Shown piece after piece: positions 8,736 through 18,212 of a stretch of 64,000 nucleotides of DNA. Within the stretch, counting starts at the first letter, position 1; every line of letters starts with the position of its first letter. Under the pieces are notes generated by a model that worked only from the letters and a program-made list of their open reading frames with translations, was not told where the DNA came from and searched no databases. This DNA comes from Dyella lipolytica (lineage in GTDB: Bacteria; Pseudomonadota; Gammaproteobacteria; Xanthomonadales; Rhodanobacteraceae). A program made the position numbers and the translations under genes. The stretch is from positions 740,295-804,294 of the forward strand of contig NZ_BSNQ01000009.1 in NCBI RefSeq assembly GCF_030160075.1, read 5' to 3'.

Positions 8736-11246
8736 TCACGTACCACGCGGTTTCGCACGATGCGTCGGCGTCGCCGTCCACGGATCGTCGGGCCAGGGAT
8801 GTTTGGGATAGCGCCCCTTCAGTTCTTTCTTCACTTCGGGATACGTGCGTTCCCAGAAGCCTTTCAAATCCTGCGTCACCTGAATCGGGCGTCCCGCCGG
8901 CGACAGCAGATGCAGCGTTACAGGAATGCGGCCACCTGCCACGCGCGGCGTGTCGGCAAGACCGAACAGTTCCTGCAGCTTTACCGCCAACACCGGAGGC
9001 TCACCGGGGCCATAGTCGAGCCGACGCGTCTGCCCGCTTGGTACGGTCAGGTGGTCGGGAGCCTGCGCATCGAGCTGTCTGCGCTGCTCGTAATCGAATA
9101 AGGCGACCAACGCTTGCGAAAGATCCTCGCCGGACAATGCATCGAGTTTGCGTTTGCCTTGCAGATAAGGCGACAGCCAATCGTCCAGGGTATCGAGCAA
9201 GCGCGCATCCGATACATCGGGCAGGCCGAGCTCCGGCATCCACTCACGGAGCGACTGCATGCGTAGACGCAGCCGGCGTGCGGATTCGCTCCACGGCAAA
9301 GCATCCAAGCCACGGCTGCGAATAGCCGCAAGCAATGCGGGCACGGCGTCTTCCGCTTGCACGGGAACGCTACGGCGCTCAAGCACAATGGCCGCAAAAC
9401 GCCTTTCCTCGAACGCTTCCACGGCGGCGCGTTCGTCATTCCAGCGCACGTTGCGCACACGCTGGAATTGATCGGGATAGTCACTCTCTAGCACGCGCGG
9501 ATCGAACGGCGCGGCGGAGAGGATCAAGCTATCGCGCGTTTCGTGCCGCAAGTCCAGCACGACCAGCCAAGGCTCGCCCAACAAGGCTGTCTGTTCGTGC
9601 AAACGCGCGCCGCGCCCATTGGACAAGGTATAGCGCAGCGGATTGCTTTCATCCTGCCGCGCGAGGCGATCGGGAAAAGCGTGCAGCAGCAAGTCGCCCA
9701 CGGCGTGACTATGCGGCACGCCGCTCGGCGCGCTGCGTACATCCAGTCGACGGCGCCAGCCTTTGCTGGCTTGCTCGATCGCGGCCAGCGCACCCGCGTC
9801 GGCGCCGCTGCTATGCCCTGTCGCACTGCGACGGTCGCGCCAGGCATGCAGGGCGGCGACGCGTATCCGGAAATCGTCGCTGCGCGATGGCTCTCCGCGC
9901 AAAGGCGAACGCGCTTCCATGAGGGCGAGCAGATCGGCAACTAGTGCATACAAGGTCTCTGGTGCACGCAAGGCGGCGGCACCGAGGCGCGGCGTTGCGC
10001 CGAGTTCGAGCATGCGGCGGCCGAGTGCCGTGATGCGCTCTTGCGCATCGAGTGCACCCAGACGCGTCAATAGCCCGCGCGCTTGCGCGATGGCACCCGT
10101 CGGCGGCGGGTCGAGCCACGGCAGTTCCGTACTGCCCCATGCCGCCAATTCCAGCGCAAGTCCGGATAATTCGGCCTGCGTGATTTCCGCCGTGCGCGCC
10201 GGGTCCAGCCGGCGGCTCTGCGGCCAAAGCCGATAGGCCGTGCCCTCGGCGACACGACCGGCGCGGCCGGCACGCTGATCGGCCGATGCCTGAGATATGT
10301 TCACGGTCTCCAATCGGGTAAATCCCGAATTGGGATCGAAGCGCGGCTCGCGCGCCAAACCCGCATCGATCACAGCGCGGATGCCCGGCAGCGTGACGCT
10401 GGATTCGGCAACGTTGGTCGCCAGCACCACGCGCCGCATGCCCTCTTCCGCCGGCGCGAGTGCAAGCTGCTGTTCGGCAAGCGACAGTTCGCCGTGCAAC
10501 GCAACGGTTTCTACATCGTCCCGCTGCAAAGTCTGCGCCAGAATGCTTTGCACGCGCACGATTTCGCGGCGGCCGGGAAGAAAGGCCAATACGTCGCCGG
10601 CGTTTTCATCCAAGGCCTGTCGCGCGACACGCGCCAGATGATGCTCCACACTTTCCTGAGTGCGCGCCGCTGGATATTCGACGCGAACTGGAAAACTACG
10701 TCCCGGACTGCTGATGCGCGGCGCATCGAGCCACTGCGCGATGCGCTCGCCATCCAGCGTGGCCGACATCACCACGATGCGCAGGTCCGGACGCAAAGTG
10801 GCCTGGATATCCAGTGCCAAGGCCGCACCGAGATCGCCTGCAAGATGCCGCTCATGAAACTCGTCGAACAGAATCGCACCGATATCGGTGAGCTCTGGAT
10901 CGTCTTGAATCAAACGCGTGAGAATGCCTTCGGTGACCACTTCAATACGCGTGGCCGCACTGACTTTCGACTCGAAGCGAATGCGATAGCCCACCGTCTG
11001 CCCGATCGGTTCGCCCAACTGCTGCGACATGAACTGTGCTGCTGCGCGCGCGGCGATGCGTCGCGGTTCCAGCATCACGATCTTTTTGTCCCCCAGCCAT
11101 CGCTCATCACGCAAGGCCAGCGGCACCTGGGTCGTCTTGCCGGCTCCGGGTGGCGCCTCCAGTACCAACCGCGGCTGCGCGGCCAGCGATGCGCAGATAT
11201 CCGGCAGCAGCGGAGTAATCGGAAACATCGGCACAGACTTATTCAT
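8736..11246 (-). CDS. hrpB: ATP-dependent RNA helicase HrpB
   Basis: An 836-residue DEAH-box helicase of the HrpB type. Motif I GAGKTT is at residues 34-39, the DEAH variant DEFH is near residue 130, SATLD (motif III) and QRAGRAGR (motif VI) follow, and there is an HA2/HrpB C-terminal region ending with the typical segment PEVKKELKGRYPKHPWPDDP. The cellular role of HrpB is poorly defined in most bacteria. The start could be GTG 11252 or ATG 11246, and neither has a clear Shine-Dalgarno sequence. It lies downstream of gspD on the same strand, separated by a perfect 30-base palindrome, so it may be a separate transcription unit. Confidence 0.95.
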   Translation of the reverse strand: MNKSVPMFPITPLLPDICASLAAQPRLVLEAPPGAGKTTQVPLALRDERWLGDKKIVMLEPRRIAARAAAQFMSQQLGEPIGQTVGYRIRFESKVSAATRIEVVTEGILTRLIQDDPELTDIGAILFDEFHERHLAGDLGAALALDIQATLRPDLRIVVMSATLDGERIAQWLDAPRISSPGRSFPVRVEYPAARTQESVEHHLARVARQALDENAGDVLAFLPGRREIVRVQSILAQTLQRDDVETVALHGELSLAEQQLALAPAEEGMRRVVLATNVAESSVTLPGIRAVIDAGLAREPRFDPNSGFTRLETVNISQASADQRAGRAGRVAEGTAYRLWPQSRRLDPARTAEITQAELSGLALELAAWGSTELPWLDPPPTGAIAQARGLLTRLGALDAQERITALGRRMLELGATPRLGAAALRAPETLYALVADLLALMEARSPLRGEPSRSDDFRIRVAALHAWRDRRSATGHSSGADAGALAAIEQASKGWRRRLDVRSAPSGVPHSHAVGDLLLHAFPDRLARQDESNPLRYTLSNGRGARLHEQTALLGEPWLVVLDLRHETRDSLILSAAPFDPRVLESDYPDQFQRVRNVRWNDERAAVEAFEERRFAAIVLERRSVPVQAEDAVPALLAAIRSRGLDALPWSESARRLRLRMQSLREWMPELGLPDVSDARLLDTLDDWLSPYLQGKRKLDALSGEDLSQALVALFDYEQRRQLDAQAPDHLTVPSGQTRRLDYGPGEPPVLAVKLQELFGLADTPRVAGGRIPVTLHLLSPAGRPIQVTQDLKGFWERTYPEVKKELKGRYPKHPWPDDPWTATPTHRAKPRGT

Positions 11247-11289
11247 GTGCACGATGATAATGGCCGCAGGAACGGTGTCCTACCGGGTG

Positions 11290-11319
11290 GATGCATGCCT
11301 CCACGTGGAGGCATGCATC
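11290..11319. repeat. Perfect 30-base palindrome between gspD and hrpB
   Basis: Bases 11290-11319 read identically on both strands; the half-site is GATGCATGCCTCCAC. As RNA it folds into a 13-bp stem with an ACGT loop. No T-run follows on the minus strand, so it is not a textbook intrinsic terminator. It could terminate gspD transcripts, protect their 3' ends, or bind a dimeric regulator of hrpB. Confidence 0.75.
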
Positions 11320-11326
11320 GCGAGGA

Positions 11327-13753
11327 CTATTGCTTGATCGGCGCCGTCACCGCAGCAGCCGGCGGCGTGGCAACCGGCCTTGCACGCAGCGGTGCCAGCG
11401 ACTCGAACCCGCTCTGGTAGTCATCCGTAATTTGTTTGGCATCCTCACTATTCGTAATCACGCGCGGCGTGATCAGTACGATCAGCTCGGTGCGCGTCTT
11501 GCTCTTGCCTGTTGAGCCGAACAGCTTGCCCAGTATGGGAATATCGCTCAACCACGGAACGCCCTGGCCATTATCCGCGTTCTGCTGCTGGATCAGGCCG
11601 CCGAGCAGCACGGTCTGACCATTCTGCACGCCAAGCTGGGTCGCGATCTGGCGCTGTTGAATCGTGTAGTTGCCCTGGCTGTTGGCCGGACCCGTCGTGG
11701 CGCTGACTTGCTGATCGATATTGAGATAGACCAGTCCACCCGGATTCACGCGCGGCTGCACGTCCAGAATGATGCCGGTGGGAAGGTATTGCACCTGGCC
11801 TACCGTGGTTGCTGTAGTGCCCGTTGTCAGTCCGTTGTAATAGGTCTGGTTGATCGGGATCTGATTGCCTACCTGGATATGCGCTACCTGATTGTTGAGC
11901 ACGACCAGCGAAGGTGCCGACAGCGTCTTGGTATTCTGGCTGCTTTCCAGAGCGTTGATGGCCACCTGGAATTTTCCGTTCGAACTCAGGAAGGAGTAGA
12001 AGAACGGCTGCCCGTTGTACGAGTTGGTTGAGGTTGATTGACCACCGATGCCGCCACCCAGGCCAATCATGCGGTGCGCGTACGGATTACCTGGCGTGTA
12101 GCCACCGCTGGAATTTTGCGAACCGCCAGCCAATCCTTGCAGATACCACTGCACGCCATACTCGAGGTCGCCAACCAGATCCACCTCGAACACCCGTGTC
12201 TCGATCTGCACTTGCAAAGGAGGCACGTCGAGCTGCTTGATGGCACCGAGAATCTCTTCCCACTGTGCCGGACGCGCACGCACCAGCAACTGATTGTTAG
12301 CATCCACCGAGCTGATGCGAATGCTGCCGTCTTTGGAGCTGTAGCCTTGCTCCTGATTCGCATTATTGGCCAGACCGCCATTCATGCCGACACCGCTCAC
12401 TGAGGTGCCGCCGCCAATGCCGCCCGTGGAGCTGGACGAACCGCCGAATCCGCCACCCGTCGAAGACGATGAGGGATAGCTGCTGGATCCGGTGCTCCCA
12501 CCGATACCGCTGGACAGACCGCCCGTCGTGGAGCTGCCAAAGCTGCCAGCCGTGCTACCTATGCCGCTGGCCGAACCGCTGGCGTTGTTGCCAACGCCCA
12601 GCGTAGTCGCGCCGCCCGCACCCGGCCCAACGCTGCCGCCACGGTCATTGCCACCATTGCCAGCGTTATCCGTGTAGATCTGCGCCAGATAGTGCGCGAG
12701 ATCCCCCGCGCTGATGTTGCGCACGTCGTAAACATACAGCTGCGGCTCGTTGCCTCCGCCAAGATCGATCTTGGCGATCCAGTCGCCGACTTCGTGGAGG
12801 TAGCTGGGCTGCGTACTGATGACTACCAGCGCATTGGTGCGCTTGATCGGAATGAAACGCAGCATGCCTGCCAGCGGCGTATCGCCTTTGGCACCGAACA
12901 TGCCGTCCAGCTGCGGCATCAGATCATCAACCGTGGCGTGCTGCAGATTGAACACGCCCACCGACATACCGCGCAGCCAATCCACGTCGAAGGTGCGTAC
13001 GGTTCGGGCGTAGTTCTCCAGCTCGTCGGGTGTGCCGGACACCACGATCACGTTGCGCGTGGGATCGACCAGCAAAATCGAATCGGCGCGCGCGAAGGGC
13101 TTGAGCAGTTTCTCCATCTGCGGAGCGGCGATGTAGTGCAGCGGAAACAGGCGTGCCTGTAAGCCACCCGCGGGCGCCGCAGCGCCAAGGCTGGGGACGA
13201 GATTGCCGGCTACCGCGTCCTTTTCGGGCATCACTACATACCGGCCGTCGGTCTTGACCAACGCATTGTGCGTCCACGACAGCAGCGTCTCCAGAATTGG
13301 CATGGCCTGGGCGCTGTCGACCGGTTCGGAAGTGGAGAACGAGATATTGCCTTGCACGCCCGGCACGATGGTGTAGTTCTGCTGCAGTAGATCGCCCAGG
13401 ATCGCCTTCACGACGGCTTGTACGGGTTGGTTCTCGAAATTGAACGTCACCGCGCCGCTGCCGGTGGCAGCCGGGCGCGGTGTAGAGAGCGCGGTGGGTT
13501 GAACGAAGCGACCTGTGCCGGTGCTGATGCTGGCCACTGCTGGCGCAGCCGCCGCGTTAGGCAACGCGCTGTTCAACGGCTGCGGCTGCGGCGCAGGTTT
13601 TTCCGTACCGGCCACTGCCTCGCGTTCGAGTTCGTGGTTATCGGGTGGAATAAGCGGTTTGTTGGCGGCACAGCCGCTCAGGAAGACTGCCAGCGCGATC
13701 GCGCCAATCCGCAGTCCGTAGCGTTGATAAGGTGGCATGCGCTCGTGTGACAT
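11327..13753 (-). CDS. gspD: Type II secretion outer-membrane secretin GspD (XpsD)
   Basis: An 808-residue secretin that forms the outer-membrane channel of the Xps system. The N-terminus is a lipoprotein signal with lipobox LSGC near residue 28. Periplasmic N0-N3 domains follow, interrupted by a Gly/Ser-rich segment at about residues 370-455. The C-terminal secretin domain carries the conserved VPWLSDIPILGKLFG followed by ELIVLITPRVI. A Pro/Ala-rich stretch lies between the lipobox and the first domain. The start at 13753 has GGAG seven to twelve bases upstream and lies three bases after the gspN stop. It is the last gene of the Xps operon, which matches Xanthomonas gene order. Confidence 0.96.
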   Translation of the reverse strand: MSHERMPPYQRYGLRIGAIALAVFLSGCAANKPLIPPDNHELEREAVAGTEKPAPQPQPLNSALPNAAAAPAVASISTGTGRFVQPTALSTPRPAATGSGAVTFNFENQPVQAVVKAILGDLLQQNYTIVPGVQGNISFSTSEPVDSAQAMPILETLLSWTHNALVKTDGRYVVMPEKDAVAGNLVPSLGAAAPAGGLQARLFPLHYIAAPQMEKLLKPFARADSILLVDPTRNVIVVSGTPDELENYARTVRTFDVDWLRGMSVGVFNLQHATVDDLMPQLDGMFGAKGDTPLAGMLRFIPIKRTNALVVISTQPSYLHEVGDWIAKIDLGGGNEPQLYVYDVRNISAGDLAHYLAQIYTDNAGNGGNDRGGSVGPGAGGATTLGVGNNASGSASGIGSTAGSFGSSTTGGLSSGIGGSTGSSSYPSSSSTGGGFGGSSSSTGGIGGGTSVSGVGMNGGLANNANQEQGYSSKDGSIRISSVDANNQLLVRARPAQWEEILGAIKQLDVPPLQVQIETRVFEVDLVGDLEYGVQWYLQGLAGGSQNSSGGYTPGNPYAHRMIGLGGGIGGQSTSTNSYNGQPFFYSFLSSNGKFQVAINALESSQNTKTLSAPSLVVLNNQVAHIQVGNQIPINQTYYNGLTTGTTATTVGQVQYLPTGIILDVQPRVNPGGLVYLNIDQQVSATTGPANSQGNYTIQQRQIATQLGVQNGQTVLLGGLIQQQNADNGQGVPWLSDIPILGKLFGSTGKSKTRTELIVLITPRVITNSEDAKQITDDYQSGFESLAPLRARPVATPPAAAVTAPIKQ

Positions 13754-13756
13754 GAA

Positions 13757-14464
13757 TCAATGTACTCCTTCGGCATTCCCGGACTGCTGGGAGCGCTGCT
13801 TAAGAATGGCGGCCCTGAGCTTGAGCAATCGTTGTGATTGTGCGTCGTTCGGTGGCGGTGGCGGTAATGGCTGCGACGCTCCCATGACGGGCGTCTGCAC
13901 GGGCATGCCCGCTGGCGGATGATTCATCGGTATCGCGTTCTGCTGTGCAGCACCCGAGCTCTGCTGATCGATGGGAGCGCCTGCGGGCAGTTTCAGCTCT
14001 GTGCGTCCGCTGGATGAAGCGAAAATCGCCGAACGCGGCAGCACCTTGATCAGCTTCCAGCTGCTATCGGGCAGCGTTGCGCCTTCGCGCACGCGAACTT
14101 CCTGACTGTCGTCGTCCTTGGCGGGATGCGTGGGACCGAGCAAGGCCATGTGCAGCGTCGGAGTGAGAATGACGCCCGTCAACTGCAGATCGCCCAGGCT
14201 TACGCCCTCGCTGCTGCCGTTGGTGACGATCGGCTTGCGGTCGCTGCTGAATAAGGGGTGCTGCCAGACCTGCGCATAGCTATCCAGCGCCGGCGGCGAC
14301 GGCAAGGTGACGTTGTGAGCTGGCGGCAAGGGCGGCGTGGTACGCGGTGGATTCCATCGCACGCCGCGGCCCCAACCGAATAGCAGCGAGAGCAGCACGA
14401 CGCCGAATACGGCGACGACCGCGACACTCATGGGAGTGAGTCGACGTTGCGCGGCAGCGTTCAT
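13757..14464 (-). CDS. gspN: Type II secretion protein N (XpsN, GspC-like)
   Basis: A 235-residue bitopic inner-membrane protein with one N-terminal membrane segment (about residues 12-31) and a periplasmic part. Its central region, with LGDLQLTGVILTPTLHMALLG and later LIKVLPRSAIFAS, resembles the homology region of GspC/XpsN that contacts the secretin. The C-terminus is rich in Pro, Gln and Met (a PLPPPPPN run) and probably disordered. It has no PDZ domain, unlike classical GspC. Its position between gspM and gspD is that of XpsN. Its start ATG overlaps the gspM stop by four bases. Confidence 0.88.
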   Translation of the reverse strand: MNAAAQRRLTPMSVAVVAVFGVVLLSLLFGWGRGVRWNPPRTTPPLPPAHNVTLPSPPALDSYAQVWQHPLFSSDRKPIVTNGSSEGVSLGDLQLTGVILTPTLHMALLGPTHPAKDDDSQEVRVREGATLPDSSWKLIKVLPRSAIFASSSGRTELKLPAGAPIDQQSSGAAQQNAIPMNHPPAGMPVQTPVMGASQPLPPPPPNDAQSQRLLKLRAAILKQRSQQSGNAEGVH

Positions 14465-15117
14465 GGCGAATCGCCCTCCGACGCTGCATTGGCGTTATCG
14501 CCGGTACCGGCGCTGGCGCCGGCGGCCGCACGCACGTAGCCGGCCAGGGTGAACTGCACTTCGAGCGGCGCCGCGCTGCTCTTTTGCATAGCCACCAGCG
14601 GATTGCGATACACGCTGAAGTCCTGCACGAACAGATACGGCTTGCCTTTTTCCAGCGCGTACAACAGCCCGATCAGCGGTTGCATATCGCAATGCAAGCT
14701 GATGCTCACCACTACTTTTTTATACGGATCGCCCGCTGTCGTGGGCGGGTTCGATACGGGCATTTTCTGGCTGACTTCGCAGCTGCCTTCCTGCGCATGC
14801 GCGGCGGCGTCATCGACCACGCGCTGCATCAAACCTGCGGCCGCGGCGTTCGGATCGCTCTCGGGCAAAAACGTGCTGCTGTCTGCCGAGTCATGACCCA
14901 GCTCGGCGAGGCGCTTTTGCAGTTGCGGCTTTTCGGCAATCGCCGCCGCGAAACGGCTCTGCGTATCGCGCAGGTCGTCCATCTGGCTGCTCACATCGCG
15001 CAGCGGTGCCACGAACCACCAGTGCAGCAACAGGAAGTACGCCAGTACCAGCATCAGCACCAGCAAGCCGATGGCGGCGAGGCGGCTTTCCAGCGGTTTC
15101 ATGGGCCGGAGGTTCAT
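14461..15117 (-). CDS. gspM: Type II secretion protein GspM (XpsM)
   Basis: A 218-residue bitopic inner-membrane protein. A short cytoplasmic N-terminus (MNLRPMKPLESR) precedes a membrane helix at about residues 12-33, then a helical coiled segment and a ferredoxin-like periplasmic domain. In the type II system GspM forms the inner-membrane platform with GspL and stabilises it. Both ends overlap neighbours by four bases, which indicates translational coupling with gspL and gspN. The sequence is weakly conserved, so the call relies on topology, size and operon position. Confidence 0.9.
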   Translation of the reverse strand: MNLRPMKPLESRLAAIGLLVLMLVLAYFLLLHWWFVAPLRDVSSQMDDLRDTQSRFAAAIAEKPQLQKRLAELGHDSADSSTFLPESDPNAAAAGLMQRVVDDAAAHAQEGSCEVSQKMPVSNPPTTAGDPYKKVVVSISLHCDMQPLIGLLYALEKGKPYLFVQDFSVYRNPLVAMQKSSAAPLEVQFTLAGYVRAAAGASAGTGDNANAASEGDSP

Positions 15118-16274
15118 CGCGCAGCTCCCGCGCTGCTGCTCGCGGCAGGCTTGGCGCTGGTGGGGTTGTGCAGTTCCGCATCCATGAAGAAACGTTCTTT
15201 GTTGGTGGCGGGATCGCGCTGGATCACGCCCTGGAAATTCGCACCGGTGATCAGCTTGCTGCCTTGCAAGGCATCAATCAGCGAAGCGGCCTTGGCGCTT
15301 TGCCCCTGGATGCCAATGCGACCGCTGCTATCGACGGTGAATCGCTCCAGCCAAGTGTCATCGGGAATGCGTGTGGTCAGATCCTGCAACACATCGACGA
15401 CGGCGATGGATTCGGTCTTGCGTCGCGCGAGGAATCCTGCCGCACCGCTACTATCTTCGAGCTGTTTGCGTAGCTCGCCGATCTTCTGCGCATCGCCGCG
15501 CATATCCTCGACCTGCGCCTGCATCGCGGCCAGCGCTTCCTGGCGGTTATGTAGCCATTGCCCCAAGCAAAACAGCAGCAGGCATACGGCGGCCGCGGCC
15601 AAACCAAGATTGAGTCGGCGCCGCGGATCGCGATGTACGCGTGCCATCTCCGGCGGCAACAGGTTGACCCCCAGGCGGACATCACCGTCGCACAGATCCA
15701 CGGCATCGATGGCAATGCCCGCATTGCGCAGATGCTCGAGCTTGGCGTCCACCGCGCTACGCGGTGCGGCGACCAACTCGGCTGCGATGCGACCTGCCGG
15801 CGCTGGACCGGGCAGTTCGCGCAAGTCGTAATAAACCTGGTCGGTGCGGAACGGTGTCTGCCGATCCATTTCGAATGCGCCGATCTGGCGCAGGTTGTCG
15901 CGCGCCGCTTCAGGCAGCAGCAGACGGCGACGCAACACTGCATCATGCGGCAGGCACAGGGCGAGCCGCAGATCCTGCCGGTCGACACCGGCCACGGCCG
16001 TACTCAACATCGCCTGTTGTGCGGAAGCATCCAGCGCATCGCTCCATGGCGGCGAGGTGGACACCTGTCCGCTGCGCCGTACATGCCATTGCCCCTCTTC
16101 GTGCCGTAGCAAGCACCATACGTTGCCGCCACTGAAAAACGCCTGCCAACGAACCGGCAGCAGGGCACGCAGTTCACCTCCCCACCACGCCAGGAATCCC
16201 GGCAGGGGCGAGCCGCGCCAGGCGCGGCGTGCGCGATCGATCTGCGGTCGCAGTGTCTGCGTTGCGGAATTCAC
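15114..16274 (-). CDS. gspL: Type II secretion protein GspL (XpsL)
   Basis: A 386-residue inner-membrane platform protein. The cytoplasmic part (about residues 1-225) has an actin-like fold typical of GspL/PilM and docks the ATPase GspE. A single membrane segment at about residues 226-246 (LGLAAAAVCLLLFCLGQWL) is followed by a PilN-like periplasmic ferredoxin domain. The Ala/Ser-rich C-terminus is probably flexible. The ATG start overlaps the gspK stop and the stop overlaps the gspM start, both by four bases. Confidence 0.93.
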   Translation of the reverse strand: MNSATQTLRPQIDRARRAWRGSPLPGFLAWWGGELRALLPVRWQAFFSGGNVWCLLRHEEGQWHVRRSGQVSTSPPWSDALDASAQQAMLSTAVAGVDRQDLRLALCLPHDAVLRRRLLLPEAARDNLRQIGAFEMDRQTPFRTDQVYYDLRELPGPAPAGRIAAELVAAPRSAVDAKLEHLRNAGIAIDAVDLCDGDVRLGVNLLPPEMARVHRDPRRRLNLGLAAAAVCLLLFCLGQWLHNRQEALAAMQAQVEDMRGDAQKIGELRKQLEDSSGAAGFLARRKTESIAVVDVLQDLTTRIPDDTWLERFTVDSSGRIGIQGQSAKAASLIDALQGSKLITGANFQGVIQRDPATNKERFFMDAELHNPTSAKPAASSSAGAAR

Positions 16275-17131
16275 TCCCCATCTCCTTCTTGCCAGCGCAG
16301 CACCGCAAAAGATTGCGAGCCGGGCCGAAATCCCTGCAAGCGTACCGTGGCGCGCAGCACAGCGCGCGTTCCATCGGCAAGCACGGCCTCTGAGCGAATA
16401 CTATGCGTGATGCCATTGTTGGCGACCAGCCCTACGCCTGCATTGGCCGTCGCAGGGGGTCGCGCTGCGATGGTCGCCGCTGCTTGTTGCAGGCTCATGC
16501 CAGGCAATGACGCCAGCGCCAGCAGCGGCGCGGTATTCGGATCGGGGCTGGACCGGCCGGACCAGATGGTGACGACCGGTGCCACCGCTTCGTACAACGC
16601 CGTATCCATGCCCAGCACCATCTGCAATTCCTCGACGCTGGCGAACGGGCCGTTGCGCGGACCGTAATCGCGGCCGGCGGCGGTATAGGCCGCAGCGCGT
16701 TGCGCGGTCTGCTGCGGGGATATGGGGAAGCTGCGCCAGTCGACGACCGCCTGCGCGATGGTTACGGCGCGTGTGGGATCGGCGCCGGCGGCGCGGAAAA
16801 GATTGGCGAGCACATCGGGCGTCGCCGCGTTGAGATCCACCTTACCGCTTTCGGTGATCACCGAGATGCCGACTTTCGCCTTGTCGAAGGGGAAGGGGTA
16901 GACGCGCCCGTCCGCGATCCAGCGATCATTGATATTCGGCGCCTGCAAGGCATAGATAGCACGCATCACGCCCGCTTCGGCGGCGTAGTGCGCCTGGGTC
17001 TGCTGGAACTGATAACTGGCTTGCAGGCCTTCGGTATGCGCCAGCGCCGCGTAGCCGCCCAACAAAATGGCGAGCAGGGTGCATGCCCACATCACCAGCA
17101 GCAGCGCGACACCTTGTTGCTTGCGCCTCAT
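16271..17131 (-). CDS. gspK: Type II secretion minor pseudopilin GspK (XpsK)
   Basis: A 286-residue, unusually large pseudopilin that caps the pilus tip. The N-terminus MRRKQQGVALLLVMW has the prepilin cleavage Gly followed by V-A rather than F-T-L-x-E. Absence of the position-5 Glu is typical of GspK. The globular domain includes a helix-hairpin-helix-like segment (VDLNAATPDVLANLFRAAG). I chose the start at 17131, which overlaps the gspJ stop by four bases. A longer frame reaching 17305 would place 58 extra residues before the leader peptide. Confidence 0.93.
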   Translation of the reverse strand: MRRKQQGVALLLVMWACTLLAILLGGYAALAHTEGLQASYQFQQTQAHYAAEAGVMRAIYALQAPNINDRWIADGRVYPFPFDKAKVGISVITESGKVDLNAATPDVLANLFRAAGADPTRAVTIAQAVVDWRSFPISPQQTAQRAAAYTAAGRDYGPRNGPFASVEELQMVLGMDTALYEAVAPVVTIWSGRSSPDPNTAPLLALASLPGMSLQQAAATIAARPPATANAGVGLVANNGITHSIRSEAVLADGTRAVLRATVRLQGFRPGSQSFAVLRWQEGDGE

Positions 17132-17793
17132 GGCCCAACTCCCGGACCGCGCAAACCACGCAGCAAGTTGCCCGGACCTTGTGCGGCGGCGGCATTCACG
17201 CGCAACGGCGCACTCAGCAATGGCCACTCGCGACCGTTCTCCAACGCGAGCTTGATGGTGACCACGTTGGGCATGCTGTTGCTGTCTTTCCAGTCGCTTT
17301 GCCAATCCGTCGGCTGGCCTTGCTGATTCACGCCGCGATAGCTGAAACCGCCGCCGCTGATGCCATCGACGAGCACCTGCGGATCACCCAGCGGTTTGGG
17401 TGCGCTGCCGTCCGGCGGAAGCACGGCGAGGGTGGCTTCAAGCCGCTCGCCCTTGTCGCCTGGAATCAGTTTTATGCGGATCAGCTGCGGTCCCATCTTG
17501 CCGAGATAACCGGGCAAAGGCGCGACGAAACGCATCTCGCTGCCACTGCCGATGAAGTAGATGTTGTTGCCGCTATCGTCGCGAGACATCGGCTGCGCCA
17601 ATGCCTGCGCCAATTCACGGCGCAGGAACTGCTGCGCGGAACGCACTTCGTCGAGCTGCTCGATCTTTACCGTACCCGCCTGCACCGTGTGCGTAGCGGA
17701 GCGCACGCCGGAATACACACCCAGCAGCAGCAGCGCCAGCAGCACCAGCGCAGCGAGCACTTCCAGCAAGGTGAAACCTGCCGCGCGCTTCAT
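17128..17793 (-). CDS. gspJ: Type II secretion minor pseudopilin GspJ (XpsJ)
   Basis: A 221-residue minor pseudopilin. The leader MKRAAG precedes FTLLEVLAALVLLALLL, so prepilin peptidase would cleave after Gly6 and Glu5 of the mature protein is present. The rest is a beta-rich globular domain. GspJ joins GspI and GspK in the tip complex that starts pseudopilus assembly. The start at 17793 overlaps the gspI stop by four bases; upstream in-frame codons out to 17949 lie inside gspI and are rejected. No prepilin peptidase gene is present in this window. Confidence 0.94.
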   Translation of the reverse strand: MKRAAGFTLLEVLAALVLLALLLLGVYSGVRSATHTVQAGTVKIEQLDEVRSAQQFLRRELAQALAQPMSRDDSGNNIYFIGSGSEMRFVAPLPGYLGKMGPQLIRIKLIPGDKGERLEATLAVLPPDGSAPKPLGDPQVLVDGISGGGFSYRGVNQQGQPTDWQSDWKDSNSMPNVVTIKLALENGREWPLLSAPLRVNAAAAQGPGNLLRGLRGPGVGP

Positions 17794-18212
17794 AACCCGG
17801 GCGCCGCGGACGTGTTGTTGCCGATGCGCAACGTGCTGAAGTGTGCGTGATGCTCGAACGGCACCGAGCCCCACATCACATCCAGATCGAGCCGGTACAT
17901 CTGCATGGCGTTGGTATTGGGTGCGGACGCGGTACCGGGTGCGACCCACGGCGTAACATTCAGCCGCCAGCGATAACGATCGTTGAAGTGCCCGTCACTC
18001 TGGCCAGGTTGGATCGGATCGAGCACAAAGCGCGTATCCAGCAGCGTGCGCGCCCATAGCGCTACCTGACTGTGTTCGGCAGCATTTTGCGAAAGACGGA
18101 TGGAACCGCCCGCCACTTCCATCAGTGCCGCGAAGGTAATCGCCAGCAGCATGATCGCCGCGATCACTTCAAGCAGGCTGAAGCCGCGTGCGTGGCGGCG
18201 CGGCGCGTTCAT
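17790..18212 (-). CDS. gspI: Type II secretion minor pseudopilin GspI (XpsI)
   Basis: A 140-residue minor pseudopilin with the leader MNAPRRHARG before FSLLEVIAAIMLLAIT. The mature Glu5 is present. GspI nucleates the tip complex with GspJ and GspK. The start at 18212 overlaps the gspH stop in an ATGA junction, which supports it over upstream in-frame codons. The C-terminal part is a small beta-rich domain. Confidence 0.94.
   Translation of the reverse strand: MNAPRRHARGFSLLEVIAAIMLLAITFAALMEVAGGSIRLSQNAAEHSQVALWARTLLDTRFVLDPIQPGQSDGHFNDRYRWRLNVTPWVAPGTASAPNTNAMQMYRLDLDVMWGSVPFEHHAHFSTLRIGNNTSAAPGL

Noticed and set aside
8736-11246. Type III secretion HrpB regulator because of the name
   Set aside because: The sequence is a DEAH-box helicase; the AraC-type HrpB regulator is unrelated.
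14584-15831. 415-codon plus-strand frame
   Set aside because: Antisense to gspM and gspL; no domain pattern.
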